DNA of 64,000 nucleotides from Microbacterium sp. lyk4-40-TSB-66 (GCF_030209475.1 NZ_JARVRW010000006.1:62001-126000); one strand, 5' to 3'. Shown: positions 19,621 through 27,693, counted from the first letter of the stretch. Program-made: numbers and translations. Notes: generated by a model from the sequence alone, not told the origin.

Positions 19621-20693
19621 CCGACACCACCACCATCAGCGTCGCCGGCGACGCCGGCTACGACATCACGATCGGCCGCGGACTGCTCGCGTCGCTGGGC
19701 GAGAAGCTGCCCGCGGCGGCCCGCAAGGTGCTCGTGGTGCACCCGCCGACCCTCGCGAAGCAGGCCGAGGCGCTGCGGGCGCAGCTGATGGGCGACCGGC
19801 AGGTGCTGCTCGCCGAGATCCCCGACGCCGAAGCCGGCAAGCGCGTCGAGGTGGCGGCGTTCTGCTGGCAGGTGATGGGCCAAGCGGACTTCACGCGCAC
19901 CGACGTCGTCATCGGGTTCGGCGGGGGATCCGTCACCGACCTCGCCGGCTTCGTCGCCGCGACCTGGTTGCGCGGTGTCGCCCTCGTGCAGGTCCCCACG
20001 ACCGTGCTCGGAATGGTGGATGCCGCGGTGGGCGGGAAGACCGGGATCAACACCGCCGAGGGCAAGAACCTCGTCGGCGCGTTCTGGCCCCCGACCGCCG
20101 TGGTCTGCGACCTCGACCTGCTCGACACGCTGTCGAAGAACGAGGCGACCGCCGGATTCGCCGAGGTGGTGAAGGCCGGGTTCATCTGGCATCCGGAGAT
20201 CCTCGACCTCATCGAGGCCGATCCCGAGGGCATCGTCGACCCGCGCGGCGATGCGTTCCGCCGGTGCATCGAACTGGCCGTCGACATGAAGGCGCGCGTC
20301 GTGGGCGAAGACCTTCGCGAAGCGGGGCTGCGCGAAGTCCTCAACTACGGGCACACGCTCGGCCACGCGATCGAGCACGCCGAGCGCTACCGCTGGCGCC
20401 ACGGTGCCGCGATCTCGGTCGGCATGGTGTTCGCAGCCGAGCTGTCGCGCCTGGCCGGGCGTCTCTCCGACGACGTCGCGCAACGCCACCGCACCGTTCT
20501 CGAATCGCTGGGATTGCCGACGACCTACCGCGCCGGGGCGTTCCAGACGCTGAAGGCCACCATGCAGCGCGACAAGAAGAGCCGCGGAGCGATGCTGCGT
20601 TTCATCGTGCTCGACGATCTGGCGCGCCCGACCGTGCTGCAGGCGCCCGACGAGTCGCTGCTGTTCGCGGCGTACCAGGAGGTCGGGGCGTAG
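19617..20693 (+). CDS. aroB: 3-dehydroquinate synthase
   Basis: Cyclises DAHP to 3-dehydroquinate using NAD+ and a divalent metal. The 358-residue protein has the NAD-binding FGGGSVTDLAGFVAATWLRG, VPTTVLGMVDAAVGGKTGIN, metal ligands in EVVKAGFI, LNYGHTLGHAIEH and HGAAISVGMVFAAEL. Length is normal. It is the last gene of the alaS-ruvX-mltG-aroECKB run; aroQ, which would use its product, lies 5.2 kb downstream past the catabolic module. Confidence 0.97.
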   Translation: MTDTTTISVAGDAGYDITIGRGLLASLGEKLPAAARKVLVVHPPTLAKQAEALRAQLMGDRQVLLAEIPDAEAGKRVEVAAFCWQVMGQADFTRTDVVIGFGGGSVTDLAGFVAATWLRGVALVQVPTTVLGMVDAAVGGKTGINTAEGKNLVGAFWPPTAVVCDLDLLDTLSKNEATAGFAEVVKAGFIWHPEILDLIEADPEGIVDPRGDAFRRCIELAVDMKARVVGEDLREAGLREVLNYGHTLGHAIEHAERYRWRHGAAISVGMVFAAELSRLAGRLSDDVAQRHRTVLESLGLPTTYRAGAFQTLKATMQRDKKSRGAMLRFIVLDDLARPTVLQAPDESLLFAAYQEVGA

Positions 20694-20892
20694 CTCGCAC
20701 CGCGTCGGGCTGTCGCGCGAGAGTGCGGGGGTCGCGCCACGTCGGGTCGTCTCGCGATCGCGCCGGGCTCGCATACTCCCGCAGATTCGCGGATCCGCGC
20801 GGATCTCGCAGAACCCGCCGCATTCTCCGCGAGGAACCGTCGTCCCTGCGAGCTGCGTCCCGCGGACGCAGCCGCACCGCGGCGGGCACGCG

Positions 20893-20928
20893 GAACGGCC
20901 CCGCCTCCACGTGGAGTCGGGGCCGTTC
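20893..20928. terminator. bidirectional terminator between aroB and the MFS gene
   Basis: GAACGGCCCCG (20893-20903) pairs with CGGGGCCGTTC (20918-20928), with an inner CTCCACGTGGAG palindrome. It lies between convergent genes and can serve both. The rest of the 20694-20892 gap has no gene; it holds a smaller imperfect palindrome at 20783-20806 centred on CGCGGATCCGCG. Confidence 0.75.
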
Positions 20929-20939
20929 TGCGTGCGGAA

Positions 20940-22259
20940 TCAGACCGAGACGGTCTCGCGACGCTCGGCGGCGAGGCCGAGCTGGTCGGTGGGGACGTTC
21001 TTCGTCTCGCGAGCGGTCAACGCACTGACCGAGGCGATGACGGCGATCACCGCGGTGAAGATGCTGATGACGACCCAGCCGCCCGCACCGCCACCACCGA
21101 GGGCGGCGACGATGCTCGGCGCGAACCCGGCCATCAGGAAGCCGAGCTGCGTGCCGATCGCCATGCCCGAGAAGCGCACGCGGGTGCTGAACATCTCGCC
21201 GTAGAACGACGGCCAGACGGCGTTGGCCGCAGCGTAACCGCACGAGAACGTCAGGATCGCCAGACCGAAGGTGAGCAGGTCGTTCCCGGCGCCCATCGAC
21301 AGCATGTAGAACGGCATGAACACCGCCGACGACAGCGCGCCGTAGATGAAGACGGGCTTGCGACCGATGCGGTCGGCGAGGCGGCCGAACAGCGGTTGGG
21401 TGAACAGCGCGACCACGTTGGCGACGACGACCAGCCACAGCGTCACGCTGGCGGCGAGACCGACCTCTTTGCCGTAGGCGATGGCGAGGGTGCCGAACAC
21501 GGTGGAGACGGCCGCGATGAACGCGCAGAAGATCACGCGGAGCACGTCGCGCCAGTGGTTCTTCAGCAGGGGCACCAGCGGCATCCGGGCGATCTGTCCG
21601 GTGGCCTTCGCCTGCTCGAACTCGGGGGTCTCGTGCAGGCTCCGACGGATGAAGAACGCGACGACCACGACCACGGCGCTGAGCCAGAACGGCACGCGCC
21701 AGCCCCACGAGAACTTGATGTCGTCGGGCAGGGCGACGACGGGGATGAAGATGAGCGCGGCGAGGATCTGGCCGCCCTGCGTGCCCGTCAAGGTCCACGA
21801 CGTGAAGAAGGAGCGACGCGAGTCGGGGGCGTGCTCGAGCGTCAGCGACGACGCCCCGGCCTGCTCGCCGGCCGCGGACAGCCCCTGCGCGAGTCGGCAC
21901 AGCACCAGGAGGGCCGGCGCGAACCAGCCGATCTGCGCGAAGCCGGGGAGACAGCCGATGATGAAGGTCGACAGACCCATCAGCAGCAGCGTGAACATCA
22001 GCACCTTCTGGCGCCCGATGCGGTCACCGAAGTGGCCGAGGATGACGGCTCCGAAGGGACGCGCGATGTAGGCGAACCCGAAGGTCGCGAACGACATCAC
22101 GAGGGCCGCCTGGTCGCCCGAGGGGAAGAACACCGTCGGGAAGATGAGAGCGGCGGCGGAGCCGAAGAGGAAGAAGTCGTAGTACTCCACGGCGCTGCCC
22201 ATGAAGCTGGCGGTGGCCGCCTTCACGGGAGTCTTCCGCGTCGTTGCGGTGGTGGTCAT
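20940..22259 (-). CDS. MHS-family MFS transporter, probable shikimate/quinate importer
   Basis: 439-residue, 12-helix major facilitator of the metabolite:H+ symporter (MHS) type. Signatures are SFMGSAVEYYDFFLFGSAAA (first helix), FGFAYIARPFGAVILGHFGD and the loop RIGRQKVL, then the second-half repeat RLADRIGRKPVFIYG. Shikimate, proline/betaine and alpha-ketoglutarate permeases share this family; the neighbouring shikimate dehydrogenase and dehydroshikimate dehydratase favour shikimate, quinate or a related cyclohexane acid. ATG has AAGGAG at 9-base spacing and starts 13 bases after the dehydrogenase stop, so both form one transcript. Confidence 0.85.
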   Translation of the reverse strand: MTTTATTRKTPVKAATASFMGSAVEYYDFFLFGSAAALIFPTVFFPSGDQAALVMSFATFGFAYIARPFGAVILGHFGDRIGRQKVLMFTLLLMGLSTFIIGCLPGFAQIGWFAPALLVLCRLAQGLSAAGEQAGASSLTLEHAPDSRRSFFTSWTLTGTQGGQILAALIFIPVVALPDDIKFSWGWRVPFWLSAVVVVVAFFIRRSLHETPEFEQAKATGQIARMPLVPLLKNHWRDVLRVIFCAFIAAVSTVFGTLAIAYGKEVGLAASVTLWLVVVANVVALFTQPLFGRLADRIGRKPVFIYGALSSAVFMPFYMLSMGAGNDLLTFGLAILTFSCGYAAANAVWPSFYGEMFSTRVRFSGMAIGTQLGFLMAGFAPSIVAALGGGGAGGWVVISIFTAVIAVIASVSALTARETKNVPTDQLGLAAERRETVSV

Positions 22260-22272
22260 GAACGGTTGCTCC

Positions 22273-23166
22273 TTAGCGGGCGACGGCCGGTCCGACGGTG
22301 GTGTCGGCGGCGACGAGGTCGAGGAAGTGGGTGGTCATGCGGTCGGGGTCGGGTCGCGTCCCCGTGATGAGGGCGAACGCGTCGACGGCCTGGTGGACCG
22401 CCATGCGTCCGCCGCTGAGGGTGCGGCAACCGCGCTCGCGCGCGGTGATGAGGAGTTCGGTGTCGAGCGGGCGGTAGACGATGTCGGCGACCCAGAGCTC
22501 AGGACGCAGCAGGGCGGCGTCGAGGGGGAGTCCCGGGTGCTCGGCCATGCCGACCGGCGTGCAGTGCACGAGGCCGTCGGCACCGGCGAGCACGTCGGCG
22601 AGCCGGTCGGGCAGGGCGGTGTCGACGACGGCGAGCGGATGCCGCGACGCCAGGTCGTCGGCGAGGGCGGCGGCGCGCACGGGGTCGAGGTCGACGATGC
22701 TCAGGCGCGCGGTGCCCAGGCGCAGCAGGGCGTCGGCGACGGCCGACCCCGCGCCTCCCGCGCCGAGCTGGACGACGTGCCGGGTCTCGGCATCCGGAAG
22801 CCCGTCGACGAACGCGGCCGCGAAGCCGGTGGTGTCGGTGTTGTGGCCGACCCGCCCGGTGGGCGTGAACAGCACGGTGTTCACCGCACCGAGGGCGGCG
22901 GCGACCGGGTCGATACGGTCGAGGTGGGCGAGCACGCTCTGCTTGCAGGGGTGGGTGACGTTGACGGCGTCGTAGCCGAGGCGTTCCGCCCAGGCGAGGA
23001 CGTCGCCGATGCGCTCGGGGTCGATGCCGAGGGCCGTGAGGTCGAGCGGGCGGTAGACGTAGGTCATCCCGAGGGCGCGCGCTTCGGCCATGTGCATCGG
23101 CGGGGTGAGCGAGGGGAGGACCCCGGTGCCGATGAGGCCGACGAGGTAGGGGTGCGCGTCGATCAC
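22273..23166 (-). CDS. quinate/shikimate dehydrogenase, catabolic
   Basis: 297-residue AroE-family oxidoreductase. The substrate motif is altered relative to the biosynthetic copy: GTGVLPSLTPPMHMAEARAL (Ser-Leu-Thr in place of Ser-x-Ser), typical of catabolic YdiB/QsuD-type enzymes. Catalytic Lys in NVTHPCKQS, catalytic Asp in HNTDTTGF, Rossmann QLGAGGAGSAVAD, and VDLDP where biosynthetic AroE has NRT; the acidic Asp argues for NAD+ and hence oxidation. Starts at GTG with GGAG 5-6 bases upstream. It is the first gene of the unit with the transporter. Quinate versus shikimate preference cannot be told from sequence. Confidence 0.88.
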   Translation of the reverse strand: MIDAHPYLVGLIGTGVLPSLTPPMHMAEARALGMTYVYRPLDLTALGIDPERIGDVLAWAERLGYDAVNVTHPCKQSVLAHLDRIDPVAAALGAVNTVLFTPTGRVGHNTDTTGFAAAFVDGLPDAETRHVVQLGAGGAGSAVADALLRLGTARLSIVDLDPVRAAALADDLASRHPLAVVDTALPDRLADVLAGADGLVHCTPVGMAEHPGLPLDAALLRPELWVADIVYRPLDTELLITARERGCRTLSGGRMAVHQAVDAFALITGTRPDPDRMTTHFLDLVAADTTVGPAVAR

Positions 23167-23193
23167 GGTACTCCTTCGTGTCCGTGGGCCGGT

Positions 23194-23212
23194 TATGTAC
23201 TAACCGGTACGT
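23194..23212. promoter_or_regulatory. candidate TetR operator upstream of the dehydrogenase/transporter unit
   Basis: GTAC-N6-GTAC (23197-23210, centre TAACCG) resembles the operator between tetR and quiC, which shares the GTAC spacing and GGTAC half. On the minus strand TACATA (23199-23194) overlaps it and could be the -10 box of the dehydrogenase gene, 27 bases before the GTG. Assignment to the neighbouring TetR is inference. Confidence 0.55.
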
Positions 23213-23360
23213 TCAGAGGAAACCACGAGCGCGGCGCGCTGTCAACGACGGATCCCGGATGCCGCGCCTCGGCGCCCGCCGTGAGCTCGCCCGCGTCGCA
23301 GGACGTCGGCGTCGTGCTTCCTCGCCTGCCGGGGGATACGCCGAGCACCGCCCGAAGCCC

Positions 23361-23421
23361 GTTGAGCGTCCACAACACGCCGCACCCACCGCGCACCAGC
23401 GGCGTGTCGTGGACACTCAAC
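23361..23421 (-). terminator. 23-bp-arm inverted repeat after tetR
   Basis: Arms 23361-23383 and 23399-23421 with a 15-base loop. Two positions are not Watson-Crick, and both become G-U pairs only in RNA copied from the minus strand, i.e. in the tetR transcript, which ends 24 bases upstream at 23445. That asymmetry supports a hairpin at the 3' end of the tetR mRNA. No T-run follows. It may also be a dispersed repeat. The remaining 23213-23444 sequence has no gene. Confidence 0.5.
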
Positions 23422-23444
23422 AAGCCTCACACGGGCCGTGGGCG

Positions 23445-24077
23445 TCAGCGCGCGGGCGCGGTCAGCCAGCCAACGACCACGTCACCGAGGGCGGTGCGCA
23501 GGTGCGCCCGACGCTCGGGGGAGGCGAGGTCGACGTCGAAGAGGTGACCGAAGGTGTACTGGTTGGCGACCTGGAACACGCAGTACGAACTGATCACGAG
23601 GTGCACGTCGATCGCGTCGACGTCGGAGCGGAAGACTCCGGCCTCGCGCCCGCGCTCCAGGATCTCGTCGAGCAGGCCCTTGGCCGGCTGCGAGAGCGTG
23701 CGGACTCCCTCGATCTGACGGATGAACTCACCCCGATGGATGTTCTCGATCGCGACCAGGCGGATGAAGGCCTCGTGCCCCACGTGGTGGTCGAACGTCA
23801 GCTCGGCCAGGGCGCGGATGGCATCCACGGGATCGGCGTGATCGACATCGATCGCCTTCTCCGCCTCGCGGATGCCACGATACGCCTCTTCGAGCACGGC
23901 CCGGTAGAGGCCCTCTTTGCCGCCGAAGTAGTAGTAGATCATCCGCTTCGTGGTGCGGGTGCGCGCGGCGATCTCGTCGACGCGAGCGCCCGAGAAGCCG
24001 TCTTCGGCGAAGACCTCGGTCGCCACGGAGAGCAGTTCGGCGCGAGTGCGCTCGGCGTCTCTGCGTGCCTCGGCCAT
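23445..24077 (-). CDS. TetR-family regulator of the shikimate/quinate module
   Basis: 210-residue TetR/AcrR repressor. The N-terminal helix-turn-helix is clear (AEVFAEDGFSGARVDEIAARTRTTKRMIYYYFGGKEGLYRAVL, residues about 20-62, quoted in parts); the C-terminal ligand domain contains LTFDHHVGHEAFIRLVAIEN and the late FQVANQYTFG. It is divergent from quiC and close to the dehydrogenase/transporter unit, both with similar GTAC palindromes, so it most likely controls both. TAGTCT on the minus strand stands 6 bases before its ATG, implying a leaderless mRNA; the operator lies at about its -35 position, which would allow autorepression. The inducer is not known. Confidence 0.85.
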   Translation of the reverse strand: MAEARRDAERTRAELLSVATEVFAEDGFSGARVDEIAARTRTTKRMIYYYFGGKEGLYRAVLEEAYRGIREAEKAIDVDHADPVDAIRALAELTFDHHVGHEAFIRLVAIENIHRGEFIRQIEGVRTLSQPAKGLLDEILERGREAGVFRSDVDAIDVHLVISSYCVFQVANQYTFGHLFDVDLASPERRAHLRTALGDVVVGWLTAPAR

Positions 24078-24090
24078 TCGGTCAGACTAG

Positions 24091-24119
24091 TGGACCCGCT
24101 TTGTACCAGATGGTACATT
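24091..24119 (+). promoter_or_regulatory. quiC promoter with overlapping TetR operator
   Basis: TGGACC (24091-24096), a 17-base spacer and TACATT (24114-24119) form a plausible promoter whose start point would be 6-9 bases later, at or near the quiC ATG (24128). The 16-base operator TGTACCAGATGGTACA (24102-24117) is a perfect 7-bp inverted repeat with a 2-base centre and covers the spacer and -10 box. On the other strand TAGTCT (24089-24084) is the likely tetR -10 box. Confidence 0.6.
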
Positions 24120-24127
24120 CGGCGCCC

Positions 24128-25939
24128 ATGAGGACCTCGATGGCGACCGTCTGTATCAGCGGCACACTGGCCGACAAACTGCACGCGTGCGCGGAGGCCG
24201 GGTTCGACGGCGTGGAGATCTTCGAACCAGATCTTCTCGCCGCCCCCGAGAGCCCGGAGGAGATCGCCGCCCTCGCGGGACGACTCGGCCTCAGCCTCGA
24301 CCTCTACCAGCCGATGCGCGACATGGAGGGGGTCGACGAAGAGACCTTCGCCGCGGTGCTGCGCCGCGCCGAGGCCAAGTTCCGTCTGATGGACCGCCTC
24401 GGCATCGACCTCGTGCTCTGCTGCAGCAACGTCGCCACCGCCACGGTCGACGACGACGACGTCTCCGCCGACCAGTTGCGACGGCTCGGCGATCTGGCCG
24501 CGGGGTTCGGCATCCGCATCGCCTTCGAAGCCCTCGCCTGGGGACGCTTCGTCGACGACTACCGGCGCGCCTGGCGCATCGTCGAGCTCGCCGACCACCC
24601 CGCCGTGGGGGTGTGTCTGGACTCGTTCCACATCCTCTCGCGTGGGCACGACCCCGCCGCGATCAGTGGCATCCCGGGCGACAAGATCTTCTTCGTACAG
24701 CTCGCCGACGCGCCGCGGCTCAGCATGGACGTGCTGTCGTGGAGCCGGCACCACCGCCTCTTCCCCGGCGAGGGCGACTTCGACCTGACAGGTTTCACGG
24801 CGCGGATCGTGGATGCCGGGTACACCGGACCGTGGTCGCTCGAGGTGTTCAACGACACCTTCCGTCAGACCGACGCACGGCGCACCGCCCGCCACGCGCG
24901 GCGCTCGTTGCGATGGCTCGAGGACGCCGTGTCGCGCGCCCTGCCCGACGCGCCGGCCGAGCTGCAGATGCTGCCCGACTCGGCCGCCCCCTCGGCCGTC
25001 GACTTCGTCGAGGTGAAGGCCGAGGACACCTCCTCGATCGAGGAGCTGCTCGGTCAGCTCGGCTTCACCTCGCGCGGACGCCACCGCACGAAGCCCGTGA
25101 CCCTGTGGACCGCCGGTGAGGCGCGGGTCGTGCTCAACGAACAGCACGCCCGCGGGTGGGAACCGCGGCTGGCGGCCATCGGCCTGGAGGTCGACGACGC
25201 CGAGGCGGTCGACCTGCGCATGCGCGAGCTGGGCGTGCCGCGCGCCTATCGCCGCACCTACGCCACCGAGGAGCGCCTCGACGGGGCGATCGCCCCCGAC
25301 GGCACCGAGGTCTACTGGGCGCAGGCCGCCGACGAGGGGGATCCGGCCTGGGTGCGGGAGTTCGAGCACGGCGAGCCCGAGCTGGTGACCGAGATCACGG
25401 GAGTCGACCACGTGAGCCTCAGCCAGCCGTGGGACGCCGTCGAAGAGGCGACCCTGTTCTACACCGCCGGTTTCGCGCTGCGCGTCGACAGCAGCACCGA
25501 CGTCCCCGGCCCGCAGGGTCTCGTCGCCAGCCGCGTGCTCGTCGCTCCAGGCGGAGGCGTGCGCCTGCCGCTGAACGTCGCACCCCCGATCCTCGCCGCG
25601 GAGCGGGCGGGCGTCGCCCTTCCGCAGCACGTCGCCTTCGTCTGCGCCGACGTGCGCACGGTCGCCCGGGCGGCGCGCGAACGCGGGTTCGCGCCATTGG
25701 AGATGCCCGCCAACTACTACGACGACATCGCCGCGCGTTTCGCGCTGTCGGAGGCGGCGGTCGACGAACTGCGGGACCTCCACCTCGGATACGACCAGGA
25801 TGCCGCGGGGGAGTACCTGCACTTCTACACGCGCACGATCGGCGAGGTGTTCTTCGAGTTCGTCGAGCGCATCGACGCCTATGCCGGCTTCGGCGCGGGC
25901 ACGGCTCCCGTGCGCCTCACCGCGCAGGGGCGGCGCTGA
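24128..25939 (+). CDS. quiC: 3-dehydroshikimate dehydratase, two-domain (TIM barrel + VOC)
   Basis: Converts 3-dehydroshikimate to protocatechuate in quinate/shikimate catabolism. Of the 603 residues, about 1-275 form a xylose-isomerase-like TIM barrel (MATVCISGTLADKLHACAEA, CLDSFHILSRGHDP, VQLADAPRLSMDVLSWSRHH, SLEVFNDTFRQ); about 290-595 form a two-module VOC fold like 4-hydroxyphenylpyruvate dioxygenase, with ligands in GVDHVSLSQ, HVAFVCADV and GEVFFEFVER. The barrel carries dehydratase activity in known two-domain homologues; the VOC part may be structural or a second enzyme. ATG 24128 fits the family N-terminus; ATG 24140 (AGGA 5 bases upstream) is an alternative. Confidence 0.88.
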   Translation: MRTSMATVCISGTLADKLHACAEAGFDGVEIFEPDLLAAPESPEEIAALAGRLGLSLDLYQPMRDMEGVDEETFAAVLRRAEAKFRLMDRLGIDLVLCCSNVATATVDDDDVSADQLRRLGDLAAGFGIRIAFEALAWGRFVDDYRRAWRIVELADHPAVGVCLDSFHILSRGHDPAAISGIPGDKIFFVQLADAPRLSMDVLSWSRHHRLFPGEGDFDLTGFTARIVDAGYTGPWSLEVFNDTFRQTDARRTARHARRSLRWLEDAVSRALPDAPAELQMLPDSAAPSAVDFVEVKAEDTSSIEELLGQLGFTSRGRHRTKPVTLWTAGEARVVLNEQHARGWEPRLAAIGLEVDDAEAVDLRMRELGVPRAYRRTYATEERLDGAIAPDGTEVYWAQAADEGDPAWVREFEHGEPELVTEITGVDHVSLSQPWDAVEEATLFYTAGFALRVDSSTDVPGPQGLVASRVLVAPGGGVRLPLNVAPPILAAERAGVALPQHVAFVCADVRTVARAARERGFAPLEMPANYYDDIAARFALSEAAVDELRDLHLGYDQDAAGEYLHFYTRTIGEVFFEFVERIDAYAGFGAGTAPVRLTAQGRR

Positions 25940-25945
25940 TAGCGT
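25940..25945 (+). promoter_or_regulatory. candidate leaderless promoter (-10) of aroQ
   Basis: TAGCGT begins at the base after the quiC stop and is followed by 7 bases and the aroQ ATG at 25953. No ribosome-binding site precedes that ATG. A separate promoter would keep biosynthetic aroQ expression independent of the TetR-controlled unit. Confidence 0.4.
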
Positions 25946-25952
25946 GCCCGAC

Positions 25953-26411
25953 ATGACGACGCCCCGCCGCCTGCTGCTCGTGAACGGCCCCAATCTCAAC
26001 CTGCTCGGCACCCGCCAACCCGAGATCTACGGGCGCGACACCCTCGCCGACGTCGAGCGGGTCACCGCCGAAGCCGCCACGCGGCACGGTGTCGAGACGC
26101 GTGCCGTGCAGAGCAATCACGAGGGCGTGCTGATCGACGCGATCCACGCCGCGCGCCTCGACTGCGCCGGGATCGTGATCAACGCGGGGGGCCTCACGCA
26201 CACCTCCGTCGCCCTGCGCGACGCCCTGGCATCCGTCGACCTGCCGGTCGCCGAGGTGCACATCTCGAACATCAAGGAGCGCGAGACGTTCCGGCACTTC
26301 TCCTACATCGAGGACGTCGCGGTCGTGCACGTCATCGGCGAGGGCGTCCCCGGCTACGCGCGGGCGGTCGACCTGCTCGTCGAGGTCATCTCGGGCCGCG
26401 CCGACGGCTGA
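25953..26411 (+). CDS. aroQ: type II 3-dehydroquinate dehydratase
   Basis: Dehydrates 3-dehydroquinate to 3-dehydroshikimate. The 152-residue protein has the type II signature [18 protein letters not shown], with the catalytic Tyr in IYG, plus [30 protein letters not shown] and VEVHISN-like [15 protein letters not shown]. It is the dehydratase missing from the aroECKB operon. Located directly after quiC, it could serve both biosynthesis and quinate breakdown. An in-frame GTG at 25944 is less likely because it overlaps the presumed -10 box. Confidence 0.95.
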   Translation: MTTPRRLLLVNGPNLNLLGTRQPEIYGRDTLADVERVTAEAATRHGVETRAVQSNHEGVLIDAIHAARLDCAGIVINAGGLTHTSVALRDALASVDLPVAEVHISNIKERETFRHFSYIEDVAVVHVIGEGVPGYARAVDLLVEVISGRADG

Positions 26412-26477
26412 GGCGGTCGCAGCCCCTCGTCGGATCGGAGCGCCCGGCCGCGATCGCGTCCGTCACGGGGCATCGCG

Positions 26478-26483
26478 TAGACT
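26478..26483 (+). promoter_or_regulatory. candidate -10 box for efp
   Basis: TAGACT in GCGTAGACTGGG, 61 bases before the efp ATG; nearly the same context as the box before relA. No -35 consensus is seen. Confidence 0.55.
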
Positions 26484-26544
26484 GGGCCGCTGGGTGTGCG
26501 CCGGAGCGCCGCCTCTCCTCACACGAAACGGAACACTGGCACTC

Positions 26545-27105
26545 ATGGCATCCACTGCGGACATCAAGAACGGCGTCGTCCTGAACATCGACGGTCAGCT
26601 CTGGAGCGTCGTGGAGTTCCAGCACGTCAAGCCCGGCAAGGGCGGCGCGTTCGTGCGCACCAAGCTGAAGAACGTCATGAGCGGCAAGGTCGTCGACAAG
26701 ACCTTCAACGCCGGCGCCAAGATCGAGACCGAGAACGTCGACCGCCGCGACTTCACCTACCTCTACAACGACGGTGACGGCTTCGTCTTCATGGACGTCG
26801 CCGACTACGACCAGATCACCGTCGGATCCGCCACCGTCGGCGACGCCGCGAACTTCCTGCTCGAGAACCAGCAGGTGCAGATCGCGCTGAACAACGGCAA
26901 CCCGCTCTACGTCGAGATGCCGCCGTCGGTCGTGCTCGAGGTCACCTACACCGAGCCGGGCCTGCAGGGCGACCGCTCGTCGGCCGGCACCAAGCCCGCC
27001 ACCGTCGAGACCGGCTACGAGATGCAGGTTCCGCTGTTCCTCGAGACCGGCACGAAGATCAAGGTCGACACTCGCACCGGCGAGTACCTCGGCCGCATCA
27101 GCTGA
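26545..27105 (+). CDS. efp: elongation factor P
   Basis: Relieves ribosome stalling at consecutive prolines. 186 residues in three beta domains: KOW-like N-terminal domain with the modification loop [13 protein letters not shown] (tip Lys about residue 32), OB domain ([12 protein letters not shown]), and C-terminal OB domain ending [20 protein letters not shown] and [12 protein letters not shown] 26545 is chosen from the conserved N-terminus; the frame extends upstream without support. It is followed after 2 bases by nusB, as in many actinobacteria. Confidence 0.97.
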   Translation: MASTADIKNGVVLNIDGQLWSVVEFQHVKPGKGGAFVRTKLKNVMSGKVVDKTFNAGAKIETENVDRRDFTYLYNDGDGFVFMDVADYDQITVGSATVGDAANFLLENQQVQIALNNGNPLYVEMPPSVVLEVTYTEPGLQGDRSSAGTKPATVETGYEMQVPLFLETGTKIKVDTRTGEYLGRIS

Positions 27106-27107
27106 CG

Positions 27108-27518
27108 TTGAGCGCCCGCACAAAGGCGCGCAAGCGCGCCCTCGACATCCTCTTCCAGGCCGACGTCCGCGGCGAAGAACTCGCTATCATGCTGGCCACC
27201 GAGGCGAAACGCGCCTCGAGCGAGCCCGACCGTCAGGCCTCGTGGCTGTACGCCCGCGACATCGTCGACGGCGTCATCGACAACCGCGACGCGATCGACG
27301 AGCAGATCACCACGTTCGCCAAGGACTGGTCGCTGCAGCGCATGCCCGCCGTCGACCGCGCACTCCTGCGCATCGGCACGTGGGAGATCCTCTACAACGA
27401 CCAGGTTCCCACGGCGGTCGCGATCGATGAGGCGGTGGAGTTGGCGAAGGAGTTCTCGACCGACGACTCCGGCTCGTTCGTGCACGGCGTGCTCGCGCGC
27501 ATCGCGCGTTCGTCCTGA
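27108..27518 (+). CDS. nusB: transcription antitermination factor NusB
   Basis: RNA-binding factor that with S10 (NusE) joins the rRNA antitermination complex. The 136-residue all-helical protein has SARTKARKRALDILFQADVRG at the N-terminus (the Arg-rich boxA-binding face), LIRIGTWE-like LLRIGTWEILYND, VPTAVAIDEAVELAKEFSTDDSGSFVHGVL (quoted as one conserved region, residues about 102-131) and a short tail. Start is TTG, 2 bases after the efp stop, probably translated by coupling. A short CCGGCC-TTC-GGCCGG hairpin at 27546-27560 follows. Confidence 0.93.
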   Translation: MSARTKARKRALDILFQADVRGEELAIMLATEAKRASSEPDRQASWLYARDIVDGVIDNRDAIDEQITTFAKDWSLQRMPAVDRALLRIGTWEILYNDQVPTAVAIDEAVELAKEFSTDDSGSFVHGVLARIARSS

Positions 27519-27545
27519 GCCGTCCGGACGTGTTCCGACACGGCC

Positions 27546-27560
27546 CCGGCCTTCGGCCGG
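27546..27560 (+). terminator. possible terminator after nusB
   Basis: Perfect 6-bp GC stem with a TTC loop, 28 bases after the nusB stop. It is short, with no T-run, so termination is only possible. Confidence 0.35.
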
Positions 27561-27620
27561 TCGCGTCGCGTCGTTTCCGGGCTCGCGAGGGCGGCGGTCG
27601 TGCTGTCGCCGCGCGGCGAT

Positions 27621-27693
27621 CACGCATAAACACGGTTCGTGCGCAGAAACACGCTGTCGGCCTGTTTACGCGCACCGATCGCGTTTATGCGTG
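27621..27693 (+). repeat. 73-bp nested-hairpin element, copy 1
   Basis: Outer arms CACGCATAAAC / GTTTATGCGTG (11 bp), inner arms GTGCGCAGAAAC / GTTTACGCGCAC (12 bp, two mismatches), 7-base internal loops and a 13-base apical loop. Same length and order as the other five copies in the window. Confidence 0.9.

Noticed and set aside
22273..23166. Second aroE as a decaying duplicate of the biosynthetic gene
   Set aside because: It is intact, has a good ribosome-binding site, distinct catabolic-type motifs and sits in a regulated catabolic cluster.
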